Source of the DNA: Sideroxydans sp.
GTDB lineage: Bacteria > Pseudomonadota > Gammaproteobacteria > Burkholderiales > Gallionellaceae
Direction: 5' to 3'
Length of the DNA stretch: 64,000 bases
NCBI GenBank assembly: GCA_028707175.1
Contig: JAQTUV010000001.1
Location: 62,001 to 126,000 of the forward strand
This document shows positions 37,312-47,877 of the stretch, piece by piece (position 1 is the stretch's first letter; each line of letters begins with the position of its first letter). Made by a program: the position numbers and the translations under genes. The notes beneath the pieces were generated by a model. The model searched no databases. It had not been told where the DNA came from and saw nothing but the letters and a program-made list of their open reading frames with translations.

Positions 37312-38217
37312 TCAGAATCCATCAATTGGCTCGCATTTAAGCCCCGCCAGCTCTGCAATCTCAAATGTGCCATCCGGCTTTACCGTAAGCGATCCATGTA
37401 CTTTTGCGGAAGAGTGCTGCCCAGACTTACAGTTGTGTTTCCACCAAAGAACTTTGAGCACTTCCATGCTGCCAGCAGGGCGGGCGCTGGATTCATCATT
37501 TTCAAACAGCTTGGGCAAAATTTCTTTGATAGCTTGCGCATCCTCGTCGCTGAATTTTGTTTTCTCGGCAAGTTGAGGATTCATGCTGCCATAGAAAACA
37601 TAGATACCTTGATCCACACGATGTTTCATGCCCATTGTGTCGGAACTTCTCTTGCCGTCTTTTGTGTCTTCACCGTTCACGCTTTTGGTAATCTGCGTAC
37701 TGCTGATGTCGATAGGGGTCAGGCTGAATGCAGACTGAACAGTCACTGGCCCACGGATACCGATGGAAATGCCGGTATCGCCTTCTTCATCACTCCCCCC
37801 TTCGGCCTTCTTACCCTTCTTTTTGGATAATGCGAATAGCTGGCCGAAAGCGCGTACATCAATCCATTGCGCGCAAGCGAGATTAACCGTCTCATCCGCG
37901 CCAAGCGTTTTTCCAATGGACTTGAAGAACTTTTCAGCCCTGTCGCGCAGGCTGGTGGCATCGTCAACTTTTCGATCATCCGACTGAACGAACACGGCTT
38001 GCCCTTTTGCTTCGGCCTTACCCTCTTTGCCACCGAGGTTTGTAAACCGCTCAACCAGCCGATCCCGAAGTTTTCGTTTGATGCAAACGTCAGTGATTTC
38101 ACCGAAGTTTTCATTGTTGGTGCGGGGACGGTTGCTGTTGAGCGGGTCACCGTTCGGGTTGGCATTTTTTATGCGAAGAATTACGGCGAAGTCGATCTTG
38201 TTTTGCAATGTGCTCAT
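37312..38217 (-). CDS. cas7: Cas7 (Csd2), type I-C Cascade backbone
   Basis: The 301-residue protein starts MSTLQNKIDFAVILRIKNANPNGDP, the conserved Cas7c N-terminus (RRM-fold strand followed by NANPNGDPL). SVMGMKHRVDQGIYVFYG-like sequence (TMGMKHRVDQGIYVFYGS) lies further on. Several copies coat the crRNA spacer. The ATG at 38217 has an AGGAG site 7-8 bases upstream; a longer frame overlaps cas8c and is rejected. The gene lies 19 bases after cas8c. Confidence 0.95.
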   Translation of the reverse strand: MSTLQNKIDFAVILRIKNANPNGDPLNSNRPRTNNENFGEITDVCIKRKLRDRLVERFTNLGGKEGKAEAKGQAVFVQSDDRKVDDATSLRDRAEKFFKSIGKTLGADETVNLACAQWIDVRAFGQLFALSKKKGKKAEGGSDEEGDTGISIGIRGPVTVQSAFSLTPIDISSTQITKSVNGEDTKDGKRSSDTMGMKHRVDQGIYVFYGSMNPQLAEKTKFSDEDAQAIKEILPKLFENDESSARPAGSMEVLKVLWWKHNCKSGQHSSAKVHGSLTVKPDGTFEIAELAGLKCEPIDGF

Positions 38218-38236
38218 GTTGTTGTCTCCTGGTCGA

Positions 38237-40135
38237 TTAGTTGTCTGTGTTTGTGGAATTGTCGTCTGAGGCCGGCCCCTCTGTTTTGTCGGACTTTGGC
38301 GGATGCAGCGCTTGGCGCTGGCAGTGGTAGCCCAGCAAAAATTCGCCGGATAAGGTTCGGTCATTGATAAAGTCATCGTGCTGAAATGCACATAGAACCT
38401 CATCCAGTAGCTTTCCTCTTTTGACAAGGAAGCCAGCGCCCATCTCAGATGAACGTAATCGCGATTTATAGGGAGTTAAGGCCAACTCGATATTTCGCCA
38501 TGTGGAATATGGCCTATCTGAAAATCGCTGCATCAGTCTTGCAGCCGTTGTTTCCCTGTTTTTCTCGGCTTTGGTCAGCGCGAAATTTTCAATATTTTCT
38601 GCAATGGCTAGCAAGCGACCATAAAGGTAGTCCCGTGATGTCCGGTCAATTTCCAATGTCATTTGATATTCCCTTTCTGTGTAATAACCTCTAAACAAGG
38701 CACAGGCAATGCCTAAACGCTTCTCCCATTCCCAGTATTTCAGCCCAATGCGGTTACAAGTTTTACGGGAAACTGAATCGACGAGGTCGCGTGGCAGATC
38801 GCGACCATCGACTATGCATGGCAGTATCCGTTCGATCGTCGTCTTGAGAAGTTTTTCGTCAATGCGCAATTCACCGCTGTCCCCCATTCGCGTTGCAAAT
38901 GCAGCCTCGGCGATGTCTCGCGGGGCCGGAGCGCCAACAAACTTTGAGTCATTGCCAAAGTTTTGTTGCCATGCATATTGCTCATGCCAACGCTGCACGC
39001 GATTCAAGAAGTCGGAACCTTTAAGTTCGCGATAGAAGGTGATAGCCATGCGGCCTGGAGTTGCAGAGTCCAAGCCCATGATGACGATGTCTTCGGTAGG
39101 GGATAGCTTCGCACCGTAACCCGCAATTGCTTTGCGCAATCTGATTGCAAAAGCTTGTCCTGCATCGCCAACATCAAATTGCCCGGTTTGGGAGGTTTCG
39201 GCGGATGGTTCTCCGCTCCCCAGAATTAGGGAGCGAGAGTCCTTGAATGGATCGGGTACTGGCTTGCCAGAAACAGACCAAGTGACGACAACGAAATCCC
39301 CGCTGCGATACGCTTGCCGACCGATTAGCCAGCGTAAGGCGTTGTGGGCTTTCAGGCTAACTTCATAACCGACACTGCAAGTTTGCTTTTCATAATCGTT
39401 TTTTGTGTCGGTAAACCTTCCTTTAAAGGTGTAGCCACTAAAATCGTTAGCCGAAATTAGTTTTGCTCCATCGTCTGATCCTCGAAGAAACCTTGAATGG
39501 TTCTGGCATATGCGTGCGGGTTCACCGGTAACCATACAAAAGCCTGTTTTGCTATTTTGCGACCGATCAAAAGCTATCCATGCCCTGATCAAATCGCCAT
39601 CTTCCCATGTGCCGGAAACGGGGTTTCCTGCACTTTCCACACGCCAACGCACAAAAACTTTTGAATCGCTGACTTTTGTTTTCTTGCCTTTTGCATCCTC
39701 GGTTGTTACAGGGAAAATTTGTTCACTGGTAAGGTCAGACCAAAGCCGATTACTTCTCACATATGCCAGAATGGCAGATACTTTTTGATGAGTATTTTCT
39801 GATTCACTCCATTGCACTAATTGCTGTTCGTACTCATTAAATCTTTCCGTATTTATTTCTGGATAGTCAGAGGCGCAGTAACTTATTTCCTCGCAAAGTG
39901 GATGTGGTGCGGCACCAGCAGTTCTGCCAGCAGATGATTCGGTAACAGGGATAAGGGTTGGTGCCTCCGTCCTACCAAGGAGCCTTGCGCGGCGGAAATG
40001 CCCTTGGTCATCAATGATTACCTCAACATGGGCTCTTTTTACTAAATGGGATATTGGCCAAAGCTTCTCAATTGGTGCACCCATTGTGTTTTCGCATTGC
40101 TCATATGTCTCATAAAGTTTCTGAATCCAGCTCAT
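38237..40135 (-). CDS. cas8c: Cas8c (Csd1), large subunit of type I-C Cascade
   Basis: The 632-residue protein begins MSWIQKLYETYEQCEN, typical of Csd1, and contains the family stretches GSGEPSAETSQTGQFDVGDA-like and YTEREYQMTLE near the C-terminus. Cas8c recognises the PAM and opens target DNA; in I-C an internal start within cas8c can also yield the small subunit Cas11c, which may apply here but cannot be seen directly. The ATG at 40135 adjoins the cas5 stop; the longer frame overlapping cas5 is rejected. Confidence 0.94.
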   Translation of the reverse strand: MSWIQKLYETYEQCENTMGAPIEKLWPISHLVKRAHVEVIIDDQGHFRRARLLGRTEAPTLIPVTESSAGRTAGAAPHPLCEEISYCASDYPEINTERFNEYEQQLVQWSESENTHQKVSAILAYVRSNRLWSDLTSEQIFPVTTEDAKGKKTKVSDSKVFVRWRVESAGNPVSGTWEDGDLIRAWIAFDRSQNSKTGFCMVTGEPARICQNHSRFLRGSDDGAKLISANDFSGYTFKGRFTDTKNDYEKQTCSVGYEVSLKAHNALRWLIGRQAYRSGDFVVVTWSVSGKPVPDPFKDSRSLILGSGEPSAETSQTGQFDVGDAGQAFAIRLRKAIAGYGAKLSPTEDIVIMGLDSATPGRMAITFYRELKGSDFLNRVQRWHEQYAWQQNFGNDSKFVGAPAPRDIAEAAFATRMGDSGELRIDEKLLKTTIERILPCIVDGRDLPRDLVDSVSRKTCNRIGLKYWEWEKRLGIACALFRGYYTEREYQMTLEIDRTSRDYLYGRLLAIAENIENFALTKAEKNRETTAARLMQRFSDRPYSTWRNIELALTPYKSRLRSSEMGAGFLVKRGKLLDEVLCAFQHDDFINDRTLSGEFLLGYHCQRQALHPPKSDKTEGPASDDNSTNTDN

Positions 40136-40136
40136 G

Positions 40137-40856
40137 TCAAACCTCCAGCCGTGCTTCTTCGGTTTCAACGTCGAGAAGATTGCGATCCTTGGAGAACGTT
40201 TTTTTGCCCATGTCGCGGACGAACTTGCGCACTGTGCAATCCTGGGGACGTTCAAACTGGATTTTTCCGTCAATCATTGTCGGACGTGTAAAGCGTGCGT
40301 AGAGTTTGTCTTCGCCAATTTCGTCGGGATAGTCGAAGCCATGGAACATCAAACCGAAAGCCAACTCGCCCTCACCATCGTATGGGCTGACCCCTGAACC
40401 GAACACGCACGGCTCTACATAACCTTGGCAATCCCGTGTCCCAAGAAAAATGTCTTGGCGTCCGCCACGTTCAAGCATTCGTTTGGCTACGATGTGATGT
40501 TTGGCTTCATTCCGGTCATCCGCCAATTCGGGTCGGTGTTCATTCCACTCGAAATGAGCGCGTACTTGGTATTCCACATCAGACAAAAAGGTATAAATGG
40601 ACAAGTCATTCGATCCCCCTCCAAATTTCGGAACCTTAATTCCTTTGGTCTGCGTGCGAATACGCTTCATCACTCTTACTTCATCAATGACCCAGATGAA
40701 AGTCGGTTTCCAGTAAATCGACTTGGCAATGCCTTTAAGTGCCTCGTAGGTGGGGATGTGATAAGAACATTTTTCACCACCGATGCGAGTCAGTGGATCG
40801 GTAAACAGGGCATGTCGCGCCCATACCTTAAATTCGATGCTGTTTCGTTTAAGCAT
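40137..40856 (-). CDS. cas5c: Cas5c (Cas5d), crRNA-processing endoribonuclease of type I-C
   Basis: The 239-residue RAMP-fold protein replaces Cas6 in type I-C and cuts the repeat hairpin. IEFKVWARHALFTDPLTRIGGEKCSY is the conserved start. NEAKHHIVAKRM contains Lys-His residues matching the catalytic Lys116-His117 of B. halodurans Cas5d. It then caps the crRNA 5' handle in Cascade. The start overlaps the cas3 stop by 8 bases, and the stop adjoins cas8c. Confidence 0.95.
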   Translation of the reverse strand: MLKRNSIEFKVWARHALFTDPLTRIGGEKCSYHIPTYEALKGIAKSIYWKPTFIWVIDEVRVMKRIRTQTKGIKVPKFGGGSNDLSIYTFLSDVEYQVRAHFEWNEHRPELADDRNEAKHHIVAKRMLERGGRQDIFLGTRDCQGYVEPCVFGSGVSPYDGEGELAFGLMFHGFDYPDEIGEDKLYARFTRPTMIDGKIQFERPQDCTVRKFVRDMGKKTFSKDRNLLDVETEEARLEV

Positions 40857-43347
40857 TCCATGCCTCCATATTCCTTACGGGTGTTTCGCTCAGTCCAAAC
40901 TCGTCGCTGTAGTAACGGTAATCAAGATATAGGATGCCTGTACCCTCTTGTACTTCACGCACTGCACCGGCTTTGGCCAGTCGTTCCAAAACATTGGGGA
41001 ACACGTTAACGGTAAATTGCTGCGCACGGCGCAGCATATCGAATTCTTTATCGGGCAGGTAAGCTGCGCAAAGCTCGGCGACGATTGCTTGCCCCTCTTT
41101 GCTATATTGCACGATGACACCTTGAGTCGGCGCGTCAATGGCCTTGAATGCCTTGGCTGCTGACATAAAGGATTGGCGCAGGTAGATGTTGGGGCCTTGG
41201 CCTGTCCGTTGTTCATGTTCATGTACTGCTAATGTATTGCCTGATAGCAAGTTGAGTAGGGTGTCTTCATGCCCGATAGTTTTGGTAGATAACGGGTAAT
41301 CCATCTCACTTTGGCGAGCAAAGAAATAGTACGTGTAGTAACGTTTCATTGCTTCGAGGCCAATTCGGTCGTTCCCAAACTGGAGAGGGTTATCTTCGTA
41401 TTCATCCAGCACGCGTTCGGCTTTGTCTCGCCCGATACAAATATCCCGCAACATTTCAATGCGCTCATTCTGTGGATTGACCACATGCACAATCCCAGTT
41501 TCGCGCAGGCCGTTACGGTTGCAGCGGCCAGCCGCTTGGGCGATTGAATCCAATCCTGCGGTGTAGCGAATGACCGCGCCAAAATCGACATCTACTCCTG
41601 CTTCAATAAGTTGAGTGCTGAAGCAAAGCACGGGGAGTCGTTTTCCTAAACGCTCCCGAATTTTGGCCAAGATTACACGGCGATGTGTCGGGCACATGCT
41701 GGTGCTCAAGTGGTAGAGCGGGATGCCGTCCGGCTGCTTGCATAAATCGTATAGGGTTTGTGCCGCATTCTTGGTATTGACGATCACTAAACAACTACCG
41801 GCGCGATGCGTCTCTTCCATCGCCAGCGCGGCAATCTCGTCATTTGTCCAGCCGCCGCGCTTGCGTTGGTATTTCACCTCGACCCGCTTCAGTTCATCGA
41901 ATAGCTTTTTCACGTCAGGCATCAATTCGTTGCCCGCCGGTATTCTGAGCGCACCTTTCTCGGCGCTAACCTGATCGAGTAAAGGTTGGGTGGCGGTACA
42001 CAGGACAACGGTACTGCCGCACTGATCGACTAGAAAATTGATGGCGTTGTTAAACAGATGAATACAGTTAACTGGCAGCGTCTGGATTTCATCGAAGATG
42101 AGCACGGTATTGGCTAACTGGTGCATCCGTCGTGCGCCGCGCGTTCCAGCACCAAAGAGGGTTTCCAGCAATTGCACGCTCGTGGTGTAGATGACGGGTG
42201 CATCCCAGTTCTCCGCCAATATTTTCCCGCGCCAACTTTGTTCTTCTGGTGTTAGGTTGGAATGGTGTTCGAGAACAACGCTGCTTGGTTCTGTACCTTG
42301 GGGCTCCAGAATGTTTCGTACCACCTCGGCGTTCTGGTCGATGATGGATGTGAAGGGAATGACGTAAATCACTCGATCCATCTTATGTTTTTTTGCGTGG
42401 TGTAGCGCGAAACGCAGGCTGGCGAGGGTTTTGCCTCCGCCCGTGGGTACGGTCAGGGTATAGATGCCTTTGTCGCGCGAAGCGGCATTGTGGCAATGGT
42501 TGGAAATATCACACCGAAGTGGATCAATCTTCTTGCTTGGTTTAAACCCTGCAAGGTGTTTCTCCAAGCGTTCGCACAAGACATCCCATTCAGTGTATCG
42601 ACCATGCGCTCTTAATTTCGCCGCCTTGGGACTTTCAAAATCCGCTGAATCAACGCGGTCTGCATCAATCAGGCAACTGAACAAAAACCGCACCAGCAAG
42701 CCAAGTTGCTGTTGAACCACTATGTTTTTGTCATCTCTGTTTGGCGCGAATCGCATGATCTTTGCAAGCGCAGCCTGCATCGCAGGAATTAGATTTGGCT
42801 GGCTAGTGAGTTCCTTTGCACGTGAAAGTATCGAAGCATCTGCCTTGGCAAGTGATTCTTGTAAATGGGAGCGCTCGGTAATCTTATTCATGCGCCTGCT
42901 GAATACATCTTCGCCAAGACTGTTTGTATCGGACGACAGGCAATCAATCAAACCTGAGTGGTGGGATGCAATGCATAGGGAAAGGATTTGACCAACAATT
43001 TGACCAAGCTGCCCTTGCTTTGAAAGTTCTTGCCAGATCAATTGTGCGCCTGCCGTGGAATGGTCAATCTTGCCCTTCAAACCCGCAGCATCTACGAATT
43101 CTTCGTCTTCATCTTGATTGAGCAAGCCAACAGCAGACTTGATGTAGGTCTGAAACGCCTGACTGTATTTTCCTAAGTCATGGAGAAGGCCAATTAGCTC
43201 ACCTTGGTCTTCCAGATTTAATTTTTTAGCATATAGACATGACAAATTCGCAACCCCACGCAGATGTTGTTCAAGGGTTTGAATTGCATCATCGCTTTTT
43301 CGATGATGCGCAATCGGTAGGTCTTGGGATGTCGTATATTTTTCCAT
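40849..43347 (-). CDS. cas3: Cas3, HD nuclease and DExD/H helicase
   Basis: The 832-residue protein has an N-terminal HD nuclease domain (His28, then LLHDLGK with His56-Asp57, and further His in IDHS and ASHH). A superfamily 2 helicase follows with Walker A PTGGGKT (301-307), Walker B IFDEIQ (Asp419-Glu420) and TATQP (about 449). Cascade recruits it to shred the non-target strand. DEIQ in place of DEAH is common in Cas3. The gene lies 27 bases after the WYL regulator gene and overlaps cas5c, so it heads the interference gene set. Confidence 0.96.
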   Translation of the reverse strand: MEKYTTSQDLPIAHHRKSDDAIQTLEQHLRGVANLSCLYAKKLNLEDQGELIGLLHDLGKYSQAFQTYIKSAVGLLNQDEDEEFVDAAGLKGKIDHSTAGAQLIWQELSKQGQLGQIVGQILSLCIASHHSGLIDCLSSDTNSLGEDVFSRRMNKITERSHLQESLAKADASILSRAKELTSQPNLIPAMQAALAKIMRFAPNRDDKNIVVQQQLGLLVRFLFSCLIDADRVDSADFESPKAAKLRAHGRYTEWDVLCERLEKHLAGFKPSKKIDPLRCDISNHCHNAASRDKGIYTLTVPTGGGKTLASLRFALHHAKKHKMDRVIYVIPFTSIIDQNAEVVRNILEPQGTEPSSVVLEHHSNLTPEEQSWRGKILAENWDAPVIYTTSVQLLETLFGAGTRGARRMHQLANTVLIFDEIQTLPVNCIHLFNNAINFLVDQCGSTVVLCTATQPLLDQVSAEKGALRIPAGNELMPDVKKLFDELKRVEVKYQRKRGGWTNDEIAALAMEETHRAGSCLVIVNTKNAAQTLYDLCKQPDGIPLYHLSTSMCPTHRRVILAKIRERLGKRLPVLCFSTQLIEAGVDVDFGAVIRYTAGLDSIAQAAGRCNRNGLRETGIVHVVNPQNERIEMLRDICIGRDKAERVLDEYEDNPLQFGNDRIGLEAMKRYYTYYFFARQSEMDYPLSTKTIGHEDTLLNLLSGNTLAVHEHEQRTGQGPNIYLRQSFMSAAKAFKAIDAPTQGVIVQYSKEGQAIVAELCAAYLPDKEFDMLRRAQQFTVNVFPNVLERLAKAGAVREVQEGTGILYLDYRYYSDEFGLSETPVRNMEAWNA

Positions 43348-43374
43348 ATGCCGAAGAGTACGTTATGCAAAGGC

Positions 43375-44367
43375 TCAATCCGCGAGCCTGCCACCATTAT
43401 TTTCATATTGCTGTGCTGCCTGCCGCAGTTGCTGGTTAATCATTTCGCGCAATGAGGTAGGTTCGACCACTTCCACTTCCGCCCCGTGTTTGAGCACATC
43501 CATCACCAGTTCGCGCGGGTCTGAGTAGGGGATGCGCAATTCGTAGCGGCCATCGGCGAGGGTGTTGCTTTGTTGTTGCGGGTGCCATTGTTCTTCGGCT
43601 ACCCAGCGGGCACGTTCTGCGCTAAAGCGTAGAACGGCGGTGTGTTTCGGTGCGCCTGCAAAGATACCGTAGCTGCTGGCGAAGTGGGCATCCAGTTGTT
43701 CTTCTGGGATGTCTTGTGCGGCTTGTGACAATAGCTTTGCTTCACGCAGCCGATCCATGGCAAAGCTGCGCAAGCCGTTCTTCTGGTGACACCATGCGTC
43801 CAAATACCAGTTGTCGCGGTAGTGGGTAAGCCGCTGCGGTGAGATTTCGCGTTGGCTTTCGGTGTCGTGGCTACGACCGTGGTATCGGATGAATAGCCGT
43901 TGTCTTTGTAGTAATGCGCTCGCTACTTTCTGAAAGTATTCGCTGGGGGTGCTGCGCCCAGCCATGCGTAATATGCGTACGCGTTTGCTGATTTCGCCGT
44001 CTCCTTGGTGTGCGGTGGAGAGGATTTTTTCAATACGTGTTTTTAGCGGCTTAAGGTGGTTATCTAACAAGCCGGGTTGGGTTTGTTCGAGTAGTTGTTG
44101 GGTGGTGAGTAGGGCATATAGCTCGGTCGCGTTAAACCATACACCAGGTAACTCAAATACTTCGCCATGCGCGAGATCGTAAAAATAGCCATTGCGTTCT
44201 CTATCGTATTGGATTGGCGCGTTGAAATGCAGGCGCATTTCTTCAATGACGCGGGTGACGGTGGCGCGGGAGCATTCTAATTTGTCCTGCAAAATGGCAT
44301 GCGAGACAGGTCTGCGATGGGATGAAATTACCTGATGCAGCTTGTAGATACGTTGTAGGCGATCCAT
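43375..44367 (-). CDS. WYL-domain transcriptional regulator at the head of the cas operon
   Basis: The 330-residue protein has an N-terminal winged helix-turn-helix (YKLHQVISSHRRPVSHAILQDKLECSRATVTRVIEEM). A WYL domain occupies about residues 140-220, with YHGRSHDTESQREISPQRL and NWYLDAWCHQ, and the WCX C-terminal domain follows. WYL domains bind nucleic acid or nucleotide ligands, and such proteins often control CRISPR-Cas expression. It is co-directional with cas3, 27 bases upstream, so it is probably the first gene of the transcript. Direct control of the cas genes is inference. Confidence 0.9.
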   Translation of the reverse strand: MDRLQRIYKLHQVISSHRRPVSHAILQDKLECSRATVTRVIEEMRLHFNAPIQYDRERNGYFYDLAHGEVFELPGVWFNATELYALLTTQQLLEQTQPGLLDNHLKPLKTRIEKILSTAHQGDGEISKRVRILRMAGRSTPSEYFQKVASALLQRQRLFIRYHGRSHDTESQREISPQRLTHYRDNWYLDAWCHQKNGLRSFAMDRLREAKLLSQAAQDIPEEQLDAHFASSYGIFAGAPKHTAVLRFSAERARWVAEEQWHPQQQSNTLADGRYELRIPYSDPRELVMDVLKHGAEVEVVEPTSLREMINQQLRQAAQQYENNGGRLAD

Positions 44368-44800
44368 TTATAAGGTGCGTACGTGTTGAGTTCGAGCTTT
44401 TGCCCGTACGTTACGAATCAGATGGATGGAGGCTTGCAATTGTTATCCCCTAATAACAAATCCGCTGTATGCGGAATGTTTTTCTTCACCCAAGCCCGCT
44501 ATCAGTGCGCGCGGGGATGCAAGCGAAGAAACTTTGCGTCAGCCTCCTATGCTGATTTCCACCGTGACCATGCCGTGCGTTGCGGGATGTGTTTCGCGGT
44601 GGATGCGCGAGGGGCGAACTCTATTGGATGGGGTGCTGGAGTGTCAACAAAGAGGTGGGATTGGTAGGATATATTCATGCTTCGACAGGCTCAGCACGAA
44701 CGGAGAAATTAATTGGTGCAGTTGATCTACAGCAGAAACAAATTGTGGCTTCGGCCACTGCTTCGCGGTTTAACTTGCTATGCAAGTTAGCCTACGCCGC
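44368..44800. other. Non-coding region between the WYL regulator and proB
   Basis: Of roughly 430 bases I find no convincing gene. Plus-strand frames at 44383-44667 and 44426-44725 lack ribosome-binding sites and read like translated non-coding sequence. A REP-like element (44679-44703) and an 8-bp-stem hairpin (TAACTTGC-TAT-GCAAGTTA, 44771-44789) are present. The promoter of the WYL/cas transcript should lie near 44368-44450 on the minus strand; no clear hexamers were identified. Confidence 0.6.
44679..44703. repeat. REP-like extragenic element, copy 1
   Basis: The stretch reads GCTTCGACAGG, then CTCAGCACGAACGG. It is the reverse-complement relative of the element at 45961, with about 20 of 25 positions matching. 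This motif type is widespread between genes in proteobacteria (established knowledge from memory). Confidence 0.6.
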
Positions 44801-44835
44801 AACTTGGTACTGCTGTTTTACAGCAATACCAAGTT
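44801..44835. other. Long hairpin spanning the proB stop codon
   Basis: AACTTGGTA...TACCAAGTT (9 bp) and TGCTG...CAGCA (5 bp) pair around a TTTTA loop with one mismatch. The minus-strand proB stop TAA at 44818-44820 lies in the hairpin loop. No T-run follows, so it is a 3'-end hairpin (mRNA stabiliser or Rho-dependent end) rather than a classic terminator. Confidence 0.65.
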
Positions 44836-45936
44836 GTCTCGATGGATCAGCTCAGACTCATCGACGTAGCCGAGGATGGATTCGATCTCGCCGCTAGGTT
44901 TGCCGGCGATGCGGCGCGCTTCGGCGGCGCTGTAGTTGATGAGGCCGCGTGCGATGTCGTGACCTTCTGTGTCGAGCACGCCTACCACTGCTCCACGTTG
45001 GAATTCACCCGTGATCTGAGTGACACCAATCGGCAACAAGCTCTTTCCTTCATTCTTGAGTGCTCGTAATGCACCTGCATCCAAGGTCACTTTACCGCTC
45101 ACTTGTAGGTGGTCAGCAATCCATTGTTTGCGCGCATCCAGTGATAGATCAGGGGCGACCAGTAAGGTGCCGATGGATTCACCTTGTAGGAGGCGAGGTA
45201 GGACATCCTTCTCGTGGCCAGATGCGATGACGGTATGTGCGCCACTGCGCGCGGCACGTTTCGCCGCTAGCACCTTGGTGATCATGCCGCCGCGTCCGAT
45301 GCTGCTGCCTGCTCCACCTGCCATTAGTTCCAACTTGGCATCGCCTGCTTGCGCTTCGCTGATGAGCGTTGCACTTGCATCTTTACGCGGGTCTGCGGTG
45401 AAGAGGCCGATTTGGTCGGTGAGGATGACGAGCGCATCTGCTTCGATCAGGTTGGCAACCAACGCGCCTAGTGTGTCGTTGTCGCCGAATTTGATTTCGT
45501 CGGTTACGACGGTGTCGTTCTCGTTGATGATGGGAATGACACCTAGGGTGAGCAAGGTGCGCAGGGTAGAGCGGGCGTTGAGATAACGTTCGCGGTCGGC
45601 GAGGTCGGCATGGGTCAATAAGACTTGTGCGGAGAGCAGGCCGAATTCACGGAATATTCTTTCGTATGCTTGTACCAATCCCATTTGGCCTACGGCGGCA
45701 GCGGCTTGCAATTCATGCACAGCGCTAGGGCGTTGCTTCCAGCCTAGACGTTGCATACCTTCAGCAATCGCCCCTGAGGAGACCAGCACAACCTCGTACC
45801 CAGATTTGCGTAATACGCCAATCTGATCAGCCCAGTTGTTTAATGCCGAGACATCTAAGCCTTCACCTGAGTTGGTGACGAGGCTGCTACCGACTTTGAC
45901 GACGATGCGTTTGGCTTGGGTGAGGACGGTTTTCAT
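44818..45936 (-). CDS. proB: Glutamate 5-kinase
   Basis: ProB phosphorylates glutamate in the first step of proline synthesis. The 372-residue protein has an amino-acid kinase domain ([43 protein letters not shown]) and a C-terminal PUA domain (from about residue 275), as in long-form ProB. It lies downstream of obgE on the same strand with an 80-base gap that holds a REP-like element. proA is not in the window. Confidence 0.96.
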   Translation of the reverse strand: MKTVLTQAKRIVVKVGSSLVTNSGEGLDVSALNNWADQIGVLRKSGYEVVLVSSGAIAEGMQRLGWKQRPSAVHELQAAAAVGQMGLVQAYERIFREFGLLSAQVLLTHADLADRERYLNARSTLRTLLTLGVIPIINENDTVVTDEIKFGDNDTLGALVANLIEADALVILTDQIGLFTADPRKDASATLISEAQAGDAKLELMAGGAGSSIGRGGMITKVLAAKRAARSGAHTVIASGHEKDVLPRLLQGESIGTLLVAPDLSLDARKQWIADHLQVSGKVTLDAGALRALKNEGKSLLPIGVTQITGEFQRGAVVGVLDTEGHDIARGLINYSAAEARRIAGKPSGEIESILGYVDESELIHRDNLVLL

Positions 45937-45960
45937 ACGTTTGCAAAATTCCCTGTTAAC

Positions 45961-46003
45961 CCGTTCGCGATGAGCTTATCGAAGGAGGCTCACCAGGAAC
46001 GGG
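45961..46003. repeat. REP-like extragenic element, copy 2
   Basis: CCGTTCGCGATGAGC and TTATCGAAGG are followed by an imperfect inverted partner ending AGGAACGG. It lies between obgE and proB and is related to copy 1 on the other side of proB. Confidence 0.55.
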
Positions 46004-46017
46004 GAACGCTCATTATC

Positions 46018-47142
<1,125 letters not shown>

Positions 47143-47162
47143 GATTTTAACTGCTCAATTAC

Positions 47163-47420
47163 TTAAGCAGCGACGATGCTAACTGTCTTGTGTTTTGCAG
47201 CGCCCTTGATCGCGAATACCACTTTGCCAGTGATCTTTGCGAACAGAGTGTGATCTTTGCCCATGCCAACGTTGTCGCCAGCGTGTACTTGTGTACCGCG
47301 TTGACGCACGATGATGCTGCCTGCGCTGATCAATTCACCGCCGTAACTCTTAACACCCAATCGTTTCGAGTGCGAGTCGCGGCCGTTACTGGTACTACCT
47401 CCGCCTTTTTTCGATGCCAT
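47163..47420 (-). CDS. rpmA: Ribosomal protein bL27
   Basis: The 85-residue protein starts [16 protein letters not shown] and has the conserved [12 protein letters not shown] and [19 protein letters not shown] stretches. The N-terminal tail reaches the peptidyl-transferase centre of the 50S subunit. It has the usual short N-terminus without a cleaved extension. The gene lies 18 bases after rplU and is followed by a terminator. Confidence 0.98.
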   Translation of the reverse strand: MASKKGGGSTSNGRDSHSKRLGVKSYGGELISAGSIIVRQRGTQVHAGDNVGMGKDHTLFAKITGKVVFAIKGAAKHKTVSIVAA

Positions 47421-47438
47421 TTTCTAGCTCCTTAACAA

Positions 47439-47750
47439 TTAAGCAGAGATGCCGTCGATGCGGATCTCTGTGTAGTTTTGACGATGACCTTGATGCTTTT
47501 GATAGTGCTTACGACGACGCATCTTGAAGATGGTCACTTTGTCGTGACGACCGTTAGCGACGATGGTCGCTTTTACAGTCGCGCCAGCCAGCAGAGGCTG
47601 ACCAACGGAAATCTTGTCACCATTGCCGACCATCAACACTTTGTCTAATACCAAGGATGTGCCGACTTCGCCAACGATAGATTCGACCTTGAGTGTTTCG
47701 CCCAAGATTACGCGGTGTTGCTTACCGCCTGTTTTGATTACTGCGTACAT
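47439..47750 (-). CDS. rplU: Ribosomal protein bL21
   Basis: The 103-residue protein runs from [14 protein letters not shown] to the conserved [23 protein letters not shown] segment that binds 23S rRNA. It is the first gene of the rplU-rpmA(-obgE-proB) unit. A near-consensus promoter (47834-47861) lies about 85 bases upstream, leaving a 5' leader. Confidence 0.98.
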   Translation of the reverse strand: MYAVIKTGGKQHRVILGETLKVESIVGEVGTSLVLDKVLMVGNGDKISVGQPLLAGATVKATIVANGRHDKVTIFKMRRRKHYQKHQGHRQNYTEIRIDGISA

Positions 47751-47833
47751 AACGACCTCGCTAAATGCGGTTTTTAGTTACAGCATAACCTAATGGTTAG
47801 CTTCCACTGAAAGGTGGATTTTCAGAGCCGCGC

Positions 47834-47861
47834 ATTATACATAAACACGACCCATCGTCAA
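47834..47861 (-). promoter_or_regulatory. Promoter of rplU-rpmA
   Basis: On the minus strand, TTGACG (47861-47856) and TATAAT (47839-47834) are 16 bases apart, near the sigma-70 consensus. The -10 is followed by GCGCGGC, a GC-rich discriminator as in stringently controlled promoters. Confidence 0.85.
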
Positions 47862-47877
47862 AAATCTTTTTTTGATC

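Noticed and set aside
44383..44725. Plus-strand frames of 94-100 codons between the WYL gene and proB
   Set aside because: No ribosome-binding site, no family, and they run through a REP-like element; most likely non-coding.
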